Source of the DNA: Arabidopsis thaliana
Taxonomy: Eukaryota; Streptophyta; Magnoliopsida; Brassicales; Brassicaceae
Assembly: GCF_000001735.4 (NCBI RefSeq)
Contig: NC_003070.9
Span: 21,127,971-21,191,970, forward strand
Direction: 5' to 3'
DNA: 64,000 nucleotides
The notes under the pieces: model-generated
The model's database searches: none
Seen by the model: the letters and a program-made list of their open reading frames with translations, nothing else
Told to the model about the DNA's origin: nothing
Shown: positions 47,644 to 60,100 of the stretch, piece by piece
How the letters are laid out: the number at the start of each line of letters is the position of its first letter
How positions within the stretch are numbered: position 1 is the stretch's first letter
Program-made: the position numbers and the translations under genes

Positions 47644-50600
47644 CTAGTGAATTGACAACACAACGCAAACCTTAAATCTGTTGAAAGCAGAAGGAGGAAT
47701 TGTTAAGCAATTTCCTCTCGCTCGGTAATCGACTTCTTCAAGTACTTCTCTTGCTGGTAAGATAACATTCCCATGAACAAACGATTGTTGAATAATCGCT
47801 CGTCGTGCTTCTCTATCCAATGTGAAGCATTTGATGAAATTGAACTGCGCATTTGGAATGTTTAGAGAGTCACTTACTCTTTCTAGTGATGTACAATCCT
47901 CTGCAAATAGACACTCGAGCGAACAAGGGAGTTCTGGCAAAGACACAAGTCTTTTGCAGCCTGATAGTTTAAGGTAATATAGATTATGAAGATCTTTGAT
48001 GCTATCTGTAACCCACTCAATACCACAATTGCTTAGGTCTAGCTTCCTTAGACCCATGGGGAGATGTGTTGAGAAGGTCTTGAGATTTCTATTGGAACAT
48101 ATATAAAGAGTAGTAACACCAGTGCAATGCCTAAATGATGCAGGCAATTCTTGTACCCCTGTTTTCTCTATCACAAGTTCCTCGAGGCTGGTGGGAACAT
48201 CTGGAAAACTTTTCAACCGTGGGCAATCATGTATGTTGATAATCTTAAGAGATGCCAAGTTGATGAGAGTTGGAATGACTTCTAGACTTTCACAGGATTC
48301 CATGTGTAAGTTAACTATTTTGTGAAGATTCGCAACTGAGGATGGAATCTCTACCAAAGCATTGCACTCAGCCACATCCAATCTCTCCAGATTTGCTGCT
48401 TTCGAAAGATCTGGGAGTTCCTTCAAACAAGATGACCCACACAAGTTCATCTCCTTGAGATTTGCAAGTGGCTGAACGTGAAAATCAGAACAAAATGTGC
48501 TATTAGACTATTGCCAACATCAAATATCTCATTTCCCATCAACACACGTAAGTAACTTACCTGAGTTCCTTTCCATAGCTTCTCGAGCTCACTGTACTCC
48601 ATGTTGAGTGTGACGAGATTTTCTGGACCAAATCTAAAAGATTTTCTCGGGTATGCCTCCCAATGTAGTAACCTTATGCTAGATGGAAGCTCCATCTCCT
48701 CTGGTACGTGCAATTTACTATCTCGGGGATCCGTCCCATTAAAGACTTTTAAGATGAGAAGATTGCACATTTTTTTAAAAGCCTTTTTGTTTATTACTAA
48801 TTCTTTGATCTCTGCTACGTCCAATGATAATCCTAAAGCTGATCCTTTACCCTAACAAATATTCCAAACAACTTGTTAGTGGCCAGAGATAATATGCTCA
48901 AACAATAACATGGTAAGTAATGCAAACCCCCTTAAATTAAGAAAACATACCTTTGCCTCTTCTAGAACATAACAAATATCCTGGGGATCTTCTAGAATCT
49001 TTCGTTTGGAAATTTTTTGTTTGGAAATAACTTCTCGAGCCATTACTTGTAGCAACCGGTTCATTACGACTCTACTTTTGCGATTATGGTCTATATCTAT
49101 TTGTATAAGACATCTATTAGCTAGTTTTTTCAACCCAAGTCTAACATCCAATACGTTAGTATTTTCTAGCATGGATGTCACATAATCAACATAATCATAA
49201 TTGAAGTAGACTGCAATGAGGAGAAAAAGAGCTTGGTCTTTCTCATATAAACTCTCATAGCCAACTTTCAATACACTCTCAATTCTTCCATCAAGACAGT
49301 CTTTCAACCTTGGTAGTTCTTCAATCCAGTCAGCCTGACTTTTTCCCCACAATAACGTCCCCAAAACATGCAGACCCAATGGAAGATTACCACAAATACT
49401 TGCAACTTCATATGTAAGCTTCAAAAAACCATAAGGTGGAGAGGGTTGTCTAAAAGCAGATAGACAAAAGATCATTAGAGCTTCTCCTTCTGATGGAAAA
49501 CCCACATGGTATATATCCTTGATACCATGTTGCAGCAAAATCTCTCTGTTTTCAGTGGTCACTATCACCCTACTTCCAGGACCAAACCACCTGATATCAG
49601 CCAAAGCCTCTAGTTGATATAGATGCTCCACATCATCAAGAATAATAAGAACCCTCAAGTCGTCAAGCCTTTCTTTCATCACACTTAAATGGCCCACCCT
49701 AATTTTATCCTGATTTAAAACATATGCAAGAAGTTGCTGTTGTAAGTGCAACTTCAAACGATACTCATCAAGACCAATCTTATAGCTTTCCCTAAGATTG
49801 TCCACAAAACAAGTACGCTGAAACATGTTAGAGAGTCGACCATGTAAAGCTGTAGCAATGGTACTTTTACCAATGCCTGCAGGACCAGAGATTCCAACAA
49901 TCTTAACTCCATCATTCTTTAAATCTAGCAAAGACTCCATTTCCCTCAAATGATCGTTTAGTCCAACCATGCCATCAAAATCCCTACACGGTGTGACGTT
50001 TAGTATATCTGAAACATCTCTTGCAATCTTCTCGATCATTTTAGCTTCATTGGGCCTAACAAAAAGAAAAGAAAATTCATGAGAAAAAATCATAAAGAGA
50101 CCATTCCTCTGTTTCCTTGCATGGACACTACCGATTTATGGTTCCCCTCAACAATTAAACCTACTCTAAAATAGAATGCAATATCAGATATTAATTAATA
50201 TCTGATATTCATAACGACGAAATATAACAGTAATTAGAACCACAACAAATTTTGATCAAATATACTTAAAGAATTGATATTTATAACTATAGTAATCAAA
50301 CTCCTATTCATTACACGCTATAACATACCATAGCAAAATCCCTGTCAAATATACTTAAAAGTTTCAAATTTATCAGATTAATCAAATTCCAAACTTCACA
50401 ACCCATGTCATCCCACATAAAATCATAAAACACCATTATTCATCATAAGAAAAATAAACTGTACTTAACTAAATACAAACCAGTGTTTAAAGTCTTCTCC
50501 GGCAATGTTGCCCACATAGGTCAAAGCTTGGGTCCATTTTTGCCTCTCCTCCTCTGTTTTATGAGCACAAGTTTCTTTAAAAGCAATCCCAAAATCTCCG

Positions 50601-50950
50601 GTTTGGTTGCGGACATCAGAAGGATCAACTTCGTAGAAGACAGTCATCACTATTTGCCCTATATCTTCTTTGCACTTTAAAATCTCCAATAGCTCATCCA
50701 AAGACCAACTGGAAGAAGCATAGTTCTTCGAGAGCAATAAGATCGCGATCCTCGATTCTCCAATGGCTTTTTTGAGAGCTGGAGCGATAATTTGGCTTCT
50801 TTCGATCCCGTTGTCATCGAACATAGTAATTCCATTGTAAATAAACTGTTGACGTAAATGACTGAGAAATTTAATACGGACGTCTGGTCCATGGAAGCTC
50901 GTGAAGACATTGTATCTCCAGTTGCGAGGTGAGGAAGAAGAAGAAGCCAT
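47644..50950 (-). CDS. TIR-NB-LRR paralogue of WRR4, truncated by frameshift
   Basis: Four minus-strand exons (50950-50481, 50055-48951, 48851-48561, 48471-47644) give 897 residues, a length I associate with At1g56520. TIR (1 to about 157; Glu86 kept, but the usual WCL reads WSL), NB-ARC with GPAGIGKST and VLIILDDVE, and LRRs (from about residue 620) are complete. Exon 1 is the same 470 nt as in WRR4A and close to identical, so gene conversion or recent duplication is likely. The frame stops at VCVVLSIH, inside the post-LRR domain; the rest lies out of frame downstream. The gene faces WRR4A tail to tail. Function is unproven. It may be a working shorter receptor or a pseudogene. Confidence 0.88.
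50180..50209. repeat. Perfect 30-bp palindrome in TNL intron 1
   Basis: A 30-base self-complementary AT-rich sequence (13 + 4 + 13, AATATCAGATATT arm) lies where the WRR4A intron carries its extra 0.9 kb. It could be a footprint of an excised or failed insertion. Confidence 0.85.
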
Positions 50951-52019
50951 GAGAGATGATCTTGAGTGGTTCAAAATCACAGATTTTGAGTCTTGGATAA
51001 GAATGGGAAAATAGTGTTCACTTAATAGAGAGAGAGAAATGGGAAGTTTCTTTGCAAAGTTAAAGAAATTTCGAAAGTTTAAATGTATTATTACAAACGA
51101 ATATGGAGAAAAACAAAAAGAAAGAAAAGAAAAGTCATAATGAAGCGTACATAACAATTTGTATATATACTGTCCATTCTTGGCCAGATGTGTTTAGGAT
51201 CATTCTTTTACCATTATGCGGACGAGAAAATAGCTAGCAAAGCTGAGTTCACTTGTTAAGAGAGACATGGATGTGAAGTTTCTTTGCAAAGTAAAAGAAA
51301 TTTCAGAAGAGTTAAATGTGGTTTTAGAAAACAAGTGGGGTTTGAGAGAAGAAATTGCGAAGAGATTTTGAAGAATTTTTGTCATTTACAGAGTAAACCA
51401 CAACCATATTAGGTATTATATTCTTAACTTCCTAAATGGTTCGAAAATGTTTTTTTCCTTGGGAAAGTTTTTAACAAAATGTTAGGAAGATTAATGCATG
51501 CGTGGAAGCTATCTTGATAGAACTCATTATCATAAACACCAACCTCTGTTCTCAACCTCTTCATTCGTCCTTACTCGGTGCGATTATGTGATTTTCTTTT
51601 GATTCAAGTGTTGTCTAGGTTGATTATTTGGCAAACGGCGTACACACATAAGATGGCATGCTGGATATCTTATGTCTCGACCCATATAATATACAAAAAG
51701 AAACTCTAGACATTTTGATATGTTGATATGTTTTGAATTTAACTGGCAGTTTTTGATTTTTCTTAAATCTCTATATTAATGTTAGGGAAGTACCTAATTA
51801 AAAACAATCTTGGTTTTTGTAAGATATTACGTTACAATGCCTTTGGAAAAAGAAGTGTTATATAGTCAATTTACGAGTCTACTAAAATTCCTTATTTAAA
51901 AATGTAAGATTTTATATTTTTACAATTGAATACCACTATTTCCTTCTCCTAATCAAATTACCAAATTCCAGTTCTACTAATATTTCTTTTTCTTCTAAAC
52001 GTCAATAAAATATCAAAAG
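50951..52019. other. Upstream region of the minus-strand TNL
   Basis: The first 250 bases mirror the WRR4A promoter. 51200-51380 contains a second diverged copy of the same 'ctttgcaaagtaaaagaaatttc' phrase seen at 51050. Nothing recognised further out. Confidence 0.4.
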
Positions 52020-52190
52020 TAACAAATAGGCATGGATGTTCGGATACCCATTCGAATTCGGTTCGGATATTTTAGGTTTTTGGATATTCGGGTGTAGACG
52101 TATAGGATCCGTTCGGATATTTATAGATCTCGGATCGGATTCGGATAACCACCCATCAGGTTTGGATCGGGTATGGGTGTCACTAATTTC
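52020..52190. repeat. 'gttcggatatt' dispersed-repeat fragment
   Basis: Repeated 'ttcggat(a/c)' phrases beginning 'ggcatggatgttcgg' and ending 'gggtatgggtgtcac' are typical of a widespread Brassicaceae transposon-derived repeat. No coding capacity; class not assigned. Confidence 0.45.
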
Positions 52191-52449
52191 AATATACCGT
52201 TACTTTCGTATTCAAATCGAATTACCAAGTTATTTTCATCTTATAAAAAAGAAATTAACAAAAAGATATCTTTCCAAAAATAATATACAACTTTAATTAA
52301 ATTATAAAAACAAAAATACATTATTAATTGGATAATTTGCAGATATAACCTTAAAATTTTTATAAATTAACAAACTAACCAATAAAAACAACCTAACAAT
52401 ATAACATATGTAATATATATTATTACAGTTTTATCCCCACTACTAACAC

Positions 52450-52918
52450 CATTAACCACCACTACAACCACCGCCGGCGGCTAACCACCGCCGCCGGCCA
52501 ACCACCTCCACCGCCGGCCAACCACCTCCGTCGCCGGACAACCACCGCCGTCGCCGGACAACCACAACCACCGTCGCCGGAAAACCGCCGCCGCCGGAAT
52601 CACCACCATAACGACCATCGCCGGCAACCACCGCCGTTGCCGGAAAACCGCGCCGCCACCGCCGGACAACCACCGTCACCATCGCCGGACAACCACCGTC
52701 ACCATCGCCGGACAACCACCGCCGCCGTTGCCGGACAACCACCGCACCATCGCCGGACAACCGCCGCCGCCGGAACTACCACCATCGCCGGACAACCACC
52801 TCCACCGGAATCACCACCGCCGGAATCACTACCGCCGCCGTCGCCGGAATCACCGTCGCCGCCGTCGCCGGAACCACCACCGCCATCGTCGCTGGAACCA
52901 CCACCACCACCACCTTAG
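52450..52918 (+). repeat. GC-rich CCGCCG/CACCGG minisatellite, possible proline-rich protein gene
   Basis: About 470 bases made of irregular units such as 'cgccggacaaccacc' and 'ccgccggaatcacc' form a GC island in AT-rich DNA. The plus frame ending at 52918 is open and encodes a Pro-rich polypeptide (PPPPESPPPESLPPP, SLEPPPPPP). I recall a 'hydroxyproline-rich glycoprotein' model (At1g56530) at this place. No signal peptide or clear start is seen; the listed frame opens at a non-ATG codon near 52637. The minus strand is also open (Gly/Arg/Trp-rich), as expected from repeats. I favour a minisatellite over a genuine gene. Confidence 0.6.
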
Positions 52919-53693
52919 ATCATTTTACCTACCCCTTAAGTTAATTACTTAATAATTACATATATAGTGCTATATTCTTAATTTTTCTCTCAAAAAGTGT
53001 TATTCATGCAAATCACCCTTATAAATTTTAGAAAAAAATGACCAGTCACAATAAACATATTAGATTTGATATCTAATATGAGAGTTATTCTTAAATTTTT
53101 GTGTTCTTAATAATCTTCTTCTAAAACTTTAAATATTAGGCTTGACCTAATGTACAAGTAAATAAGCCCATCTCTAATATATATCATCTGAGCCATCAAT
53201 TGTGCATGTAACCATATTCCATATATATCAACAATAGCTAGACAGTATATAATGAGAACTTCTATGTGACTCTGTGTTCAGTTTTGATAACGCAAATTCA
53301 AAATATCAACCTAGAAACAACACGTGAATCACAAGAATTTGAGCTCGTTGTAAGAAACTGAATCACCTCTTCACACCGAGCCAAGGTGAAAGAAGAGATT
53401 GAAAAGAGAACTTGGTGTTTACGAGTTCACCACTTGTGAGCTGTATTTCTAAATAGATTAAAATCTGTTTTTTTTTTTTTTTTTCTAACGATAAATCTGT
53501 TTTACACATATGTCACATAGCATGCATTAATCTTCCCAACAAGAAACCTTCCATTGCGCGTTTGCATTATTACCGGAGCCCACATTCCCATTTCTTCGAA
53601 GTCACGTTGACTTTGAATTTTTCTTCTCTACTTTCGTTTACGTTCCAAAGAAACATTTCACGCTCTCTGGGAATCTGTGATTTTGAACCTCTC
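52919..53693 (+). promoter_or_regulatory. WRR4B upstream region
   Basis: AT-rich with a poly-T run at 53469-53485. A W-box TTGACT at 53608-53613 lies about 85 bases before the start codon. Related sequence precedes the other TNLs, though more weakly. Confidence 0.4.
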
Positions 53694-56600
53694 ATGGCTT
53701 CTTCTTCTTCTTCTTCTTCACGTCGCACCTGGAGATACAATGTCTTCACGAGTTTCCATGGACCAGACGTCCGCAAAACATTTCTCAGTCATTTACGCAA
53801 ACAATTTAACTACAATGGAATTACAATGTTCGATGATCAAAGGATCGAGAGAAGCCAAATCATCGCCCCAGCTCTCACGGAAGCGATTAGAGAATCAAGG
53901 ATCGCTATCGTATTGCTCTCGAAGAACTATGCTTCTTCCAGTTGGTGTTTGGATGAGTTGTTGGAGATTTTAGATTGCAAAGAACAATTAGGGCAGATTG
54001 TGATGACTGTCTTCTACGGAGTACATCCTTCTGATGTAAGGAAACAAACTGGAGATTTCGGGATTGCTTTCAATGAAACATGTGCTCGTAAAACAGAGGA
54101 GCAGAGGCAAAAATGGAGCCAAGCGTTGACCTATGTGGGCAACATCGCTGGAGAACATTTCCAAAACTGGTTTGCGTTTTATACTTTTATGTCGTAGGAT
54201 ATTAATTGTGATGAATTGGAGTTTATGAATTATAGTATCAATTCTTGATTTTGTTTTTCTCATGAATAGGCTTTTTTTCTTTGTCTTTGGTTAGGGACAA
54301 TGAAGCGAAGATGATAGAGAAGATTGCAAGTGATGTTTCAGATAAACTCAATACCACACCGTCTAGGGATTTTGATGGCATGATTGGACTTGAAGCTCAT
54401 TTGAGAAAAATAGAGTCTTTGCTTGATTTAGATTATGATGGAGCTAAGATTGTTGGAATCTCTGGTCCTGCAGGCATTGGTAAGAGTACCATTGCCAGAG
54501 CTTTACATAGTGTACTATCTAAACGGTTTCAGCATAATTGTTTTATGGACAACCTTCATGAAAGCTATAAGATTGGTCTTGTTGAGTATGGTTTGAGGTT
54601 GCGGTTACAAGAGCAACTTCTTTCAAAGATTTTGAACCTAGATGGCATTAGGATAGCCCATTTAGGTGTGATACGAGAGAGGCTACACGACCAGAAGGTT
54701 CTTATCATTCTTGATGATGTGGAGAGTCTAGATCAACTTGATGCTTTGGCTAATATCGAGTGGTTTGGTCCTGGAAGTAGGGTCATAGTGACCACTGAAA
54801 ACAAAGAGATTTTACAGCAACATGGTATCAGTGATATATACCACGTGGGTTTTCCATCAAGTAAAGAAGCTTTAATGATCTTTTGTCTATCCGCTTTTAG
54901 ACAACTCTCTCCACCTGATCGGTTTATGAATCTTGCTGCTGAAGTTGCAAAGCTTTGTGGTTATCTTCCATTGGCTCTGCATGTTTTAGGGTCATCATTG
55001 CGGGGAAAGAACTATTCTGACTGGATAGAAGAACTACCAAGATTGCAAACTTGTCTTGATGGAAGAATTGAGAGTGTATTGAAAGTGGGCTATGAAAGTT
55101 TACATGAGAAAGACCAAGCTCTATTTCTCTACATTGCAGTCTTCTTCAATTATCAACATGCTGATTATGTGACATCCATGCTGGCAAAAACTAACTTGAA
55201 TGTTAGACTTGGGTTAAAAATATTAGCCAATAGACATCTTATACATATAGGTCATGGCGCTAAAGGTATAGTGGTAATGCACCGTTTGCTAAAAGTAATG
55301 GCTAGACAAGTCATTTCCAAACAAGAGCCTTGGAAACGCCAGATTCTTGTAGATACCCAAGAGATTTCTTATGTTTTGGAAAATGCAGAAGTAAGCTTTC
55401 TGTTTGCGCTATCATGTTTATTCACTGCTGTTTAAAGCAGATCTTGCCAATAACAAGTTTTGCTTTGGAATATTTTTTGTTAGGGTAATGGATCAATCGC
55501 AGGTATATCATTTGACGTAGGAGAGATCAACAAATTAACAATAAGCGCTAAGGCGTTTGAAAGAATGCACAATCTTTTGTTGCTAAAAGTTTACGATCCG
55601 TGGTTTACTGGAAAAGGACAAGTGCACATTCCAGAGGAGATGGATTTTCTTCCTCGCCTAAGCTTACTTCGTTGGGATGCATACACGAGAAAGACCCTTC
55701 CTCGTAGATTCTGCCCAGAAAATCTCGTCGAACTCAACATGCCGGATAGCCAGCTCGAGAAGCTATGGGAAGGAACTCAGGTTAGTTATTTATTATTTGT
55801 GCTGATATGAGACGATACAGCTGATATTTGATGTTAGGAATATTCACATAGAAAAATATATATAAACTATGTTGAAACGGTACTTATTGATTATATTATG
55901 ATTTTTACGTGCAGCTGCTTGCAAATCTCAAAACGATGAAGCTCTCTAGGTCATCTCGTTTGAAGGAACTCCCAAATCTTTCAAATGCTAAAAATCTGGA
56001 GCGTCTGGATTTGCATGAATGCGTTGCTTTGTTAGAGCTTCCATCCTCAATTTCTAATCTTCATAAACTATACTTCTTAGAGACGAATCATTGCAGACGT
56101 CTACAAGTCATTCCAACTCTCACCAACTTGGTATCTCTCGAAGATATCAAGATGATGGGATGCTTACGACTGAAAAGTTTTCCAGATATTCCTGCCAACA
56201 TCATTAGGCTCTCTGTAATGGAGACTACGATTGCAGAATTTCCCGCGTCACTTAGGCATTTCTCGCATATTGAGTCTTTCGATATAAGTGGCAGTGTAAA
56301 TCTCAAGACCTTTTCAACACTTCTCCCCACGAGTGTAACAGAGCTACACATAGACAACAGTGGTATTGAGAGTATTACAGATTGCATCAAAGGTCTTCAT
56401 AATCTACGTGTCCTTGCTCTATCAAACTGTAAAAAACTCACGTCATTGCCGAAGCTTCCTAGTTCACTCAAATGGCTACGGGCAAGCCATTGTGAATCAC
56501 TGGAGAGAGTAAGTGAACCTTTAAACACTCCAAATGCAGACCTTGATTTCAGCAACTGTTTCAAATTGGATCGACAAGCGCGACAAGCGATTTTTCAACA

Positions 56601-57336
56601 ACGGTTTGTTGATGGGCGAGCTCTCTTACCAGGAAGAAAAGTACCTGCACTGTTCGATCATCGAGCCAGAGGAAATTCATTAACAATTCCTAATTCTGCT
56701 TCCTATAAGGTTTGCGTTGTGATTTCTACAGAGTTTGATCATAAAGACAGAGATTCTACCATAGTTTCAAGACTACTGTGTCGTTGCATAGTCATCAGCA
56801 ACTCAGTAAACTCCACTGACAAGGAGTTTGTACTAACGGATGTCTATAAATATCGAATGGAACATCTATTTATATTTCATATGGTGAACCCGGTGTCCTT
56901 TTTCTACCCCTCTAGCAGAGAGATAGTGCTCGAATTCAGCAGCATACACAAACATTTCGACATTGTTGAATGTGGTGTCCAGATCTTGACGGATGAAACA
57001 GAGCGAAACAACAATGTGGGTTCTGCAGATGAAGATGATCTCTGGTATATACATGAATTCAGCGAATCGTTACGCAAAGAAGAAAAAGATAAAGATAGCG
57101 TCGCTAAATCTGAATCCTGCGGAGCGTCAGAAAAAGAAGATGAGGAAGCAACCAAAGACAAAGATGAGGATATCGCCGAACACAGTGATTCCGAATCCAT
57201 ATCCGAGAACCGTCCGAGGAAGAGGACGATGATAAGTGCTACTACTAATCTGAAGAAATGGTTTCTCTGTCTTTTTCTTTTCTTCTTTTTCTCTTTTGCT
57301 TTTGTTAAATTCTCCATCTACTTTGATCTTTTCTAA
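53694..57336 (+). CDS. WRR4B: WRR4B TIR-NB-LRR receptor with C-terminal hydrophobic tail
   Basis: Four exons (53694-54169, 54295-55390, 55484-55780, 55915-57336) give 1096 residues. TIR (Glu about 88 in [10 protein letters not shown]), NB-ARC ([18 protein letters not shown]), LRRs, post-LRR domain ([12 protein letters not shown]) and an acidic Glu/Lys tail are all in one frame. This is the only full-length member of the cluster here. The last 20 or so residues are highly hydrophobic ([17 protein letters not shown]), like a tail anchor, unlike the basic ends of its neighbours. I match it to At1g56540, described as WRR4B, a second Albugo candida resistance gene. Intron 1 is only 125 bp. Confidence 0.94.
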
Positions 57337-58010
57337 CATATGCCTGTAATTCCTTGCTATAATAGGTTAGTAGTAAGTAGCTCAGTAAAAGTTCCCTCAC
57401 TTCATATGGAGATGAACAAGACTTGTATTATGTTATTTTGGATTATATATGTGATAGGGTATTTTGTATATATGACAAATTATGTAACAAATTTTTTCAT
57501 GTTACATAGTGGGAAGAAGGAGAATGAATAGAAAAATGTAACGGACGCTATTTGTGTACGTTGCTTGTTCAAATCTTGTGTTCACTGACGGTAACTTGGA
57601 TTGCTAAAGCGATTTGAAGATCCTAGTCATTATACCTATCATAGAGATTTTTTATTCTTAAGAAAATCTCATGTTAATTCGGATATTCGTATTGACCATA
57701 CCTTACATAAAAGTTATTAATGAAATAGTGCTGATGAGTATTTATGTATAAATATCATATTATAATGGGAGACTTTGAACATATATCTAAGTAATCGAGT
57801 TTGAATAAATCTCCGCGCAACAATTTCGAGATCCTACACTTGTCGTACGTAAGGAGAAGTCCTCTCTAGGGTAACTTGTGTTTTTTACCCCTGTTTTTCC
57901 TCTGTTTTCTCACTATTTTCGTCAGATTTTTCCCTTCAGTAGTAGTATTCTGCTCTTGATATATCCTGAGAAGCAAAAAGAAAGGGCAAATAATTGATAT
58001 CGATGTTATT
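57337..58010. other. Convergent spacer between WRR4B and the xylosyltransferase gene
   Basis: Should contain both 3' UTRs. The short frame 57340-57531 (plus) has no recognisable domain and lies in the likely WRR4B 3' UTR. Confidence 0.4.
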
Positions 58011-60100
58011 CTAAAGATAGCAACAAAAAGAGGAAATGTTATTCGGTGCATTTAAATTATACTCTAGTTTTCCGAGTGGGGACTCAAGAGCATGATCATC
58101 GACTAGCCATAGACTAAAGTCTTGAAAACGTTTCATCTTCTTGTCGTAACCGATAATGTAGTTATTGTGGACTATGACATGTTTCCCCCTTGTCTCGTTA
58201 ACCCATGTCTCATTCCTGAAGTACAATCCTCCTGATGGGAAAGCTGATTGCGGAAGCAAGTAGACTTTTACCTGCTCAATAGAAGATCACGAAAGAAATA
58301 ACATTTGAGTACCAAAAAGTCGTAATCAAACATCCATTAGTATATTAGAGGAGTTAGGAGTAGATAAAATTAGAATCTTAAAGTACCAAAAAGTTTTGGT
58401 CTAACTACTAACCGAATCACAATTTAAAACTAACAATAAATCTTACTAAGTCTAGCCAATGATTAGGTAAAGAAAGCTTGTGAAAATTTTAGATAAAGCA
58501 AATGTGGAATTTGGAGGAGCAACGTTACATACTTGATTAGCTGTTTTGTGAAGTGCCCGATTAAAAGCAGGCTGATCATGTGGTTTCTTTGCTTGAGTGT
58601 TATTCCAAGGTTGAGCTTGAATTTCCTCGACCCATGTCTTCATTAGAAGCTTTCCGCCATCAGTGGAACGCAAGAAAATCATGCAGCTACATACATAAGT
58701 AACTCCGCTTCGACTTAGAGGTGGTAAATCATGGGAGTGATTCAAAGGCTTAATCTGGCAGCACAAAAATCAAACCAAGAATAAAATTACATAAACACTA
58801 GAATTAAAATGCAAAAGATGCAAATATGTTACGTACCGCAATCATGTCATCCATGAAGTATGCATCGTAGCTTCCTTGTAAATAGTCAAATGGATCTTGT
58901 AGCCAGACCATATCAACATCATTGTACATAACATTGTAACCTAGCTCCAAAATGTTTAAGAGATGTTGTGGCCTCCGAGATGTCAGATTGAAGAAACCCT
59001 AATATAATATAATAAATTAGGTAAAACATCGGATTGCAGTATTCAAATTCTTTGCATATATTATCACATTTGGTCTAACTCTTTTATGATGTTAATGTGA
59101 TAGTTATGAATAGTCATCGACTTTTTGGAAAAAATTGAAGAGAGATTAGAAGTATGGGACCTAATATGGGACATACTATTACAGATGTATGATCGGTAAC
59201 CTCCAACCATAATATCCTATAACACCACTTAGAGACAAAAACACATACTAGCTGGCATGGGATACTATTCTACCCCAAGAATAGTTTGGTCTATGCATGG
59301 ATAGCGTCTTTGTGGTATAACTTCAAACATATCCCATAAGCGACTATACCATAAAACAGGGGATGCAGAATCATTTTACAATTTATGACCCGAGCAATCG
59401 GTATATCCCACGTGTGTCCTTAGCTCGATATAATAATATTCTTAAATGTAAGTTAAATCTAGCTAATAAAGATCAAAGATCTATGTAAAGTAGAAAACTA
59501 AGTATTTGATCTAAATTATCAAAAACACATGTACATAAAAACCCGAGTTTCTAAGCTAGATTTTAAGAATTTAAAGTTAAGGATATTATTTCAAGCTAGG
59601 GTCAGACTTCGGATACGAAAAGGTGAAAACTCTCTCTGTACCTGGGAACCAAATTTGTGTGCGGATTGAGGATCCAACGCCGGAGGAATGAGAACAGCAT
59701 GACCAGGCCACTTTTCGTTGACTTTGTACAAAGTAGCATAGTCTTCAGCGATCACAAGAACTTTTTCTTGATGTTTCTGTCTAGAAATGCTAATCAACCA
59801 GTTGTTAAGAAAAGGCAAGAAAGGGTAGCTAACAGCACAGACGATCACAGTCTCGTTCTTAGCAACAAACTTAACGGCTTGAGCAAGGGAATAGTCGCGC
59901 CAGTCGGAGACCGATAAAGAAGAAGAAGGAGAAAGAGAAGAAGATGTTGTGTTTGGAAACATGAACAAGGAAGATTTTGTCAAAGGTAAGAATACACCGA
60001 GGATAACAAAGAGAGCTAGAAGGAGAAGGAGGATGAGACCGTTACGGTTGAGGAGAGAGATGTGACGGTTTGAGATTGGACGTTGGCTCTGCTGCGCCAT
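58011..60100 (-). CDS. RXGT1: Rhamnogalacturonan-II alpha-1,3-xylosyltransferase (GT77)
   Basis: Four minus-strand exons (60100-59642, 58998-58837, 58754-58533, 58271-58011) give 367 residues. It is a type II Golgi membrane protein: a short cytosolic N-terminus, a signal anchor (about residues 20-40, GLILLLLLALFVILGVFLPL), a Ser-rich stem and a GT77 catalytic domain. The metal- and nucleotide-sugar-binding DxD is Asp180-Val-Asp182 in MYNDVDMVWLQDPF. Family members transfer xylose from UDP-xylose to fucose in pectic rhamnogalacturonan II. I match it to At1g56550 (RXGT1, also RGXT3). The start is set by MAQQSQRP just before the anchor; an upstream extension to 60217 is open but begins with an unlikely hydrophobic run. 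Its pectin substrate is shared with the PME pair, but that is probably coincidence. Confidence 0.93.

Noticed and set aside
47644..47675. A 27-base GT...AG segment that might be a tiny intron restoring the TNL frame
   Set aside because: Far below the minimum plant intron size, and splicing it does not restore the conserved frame.
52452..52760. 102-codon minus-strand Gly/Arg/Trp-rich frame
   Set aside because: Product of the GC-rich repeat read backwards; both strands are open because of the repeat unit.
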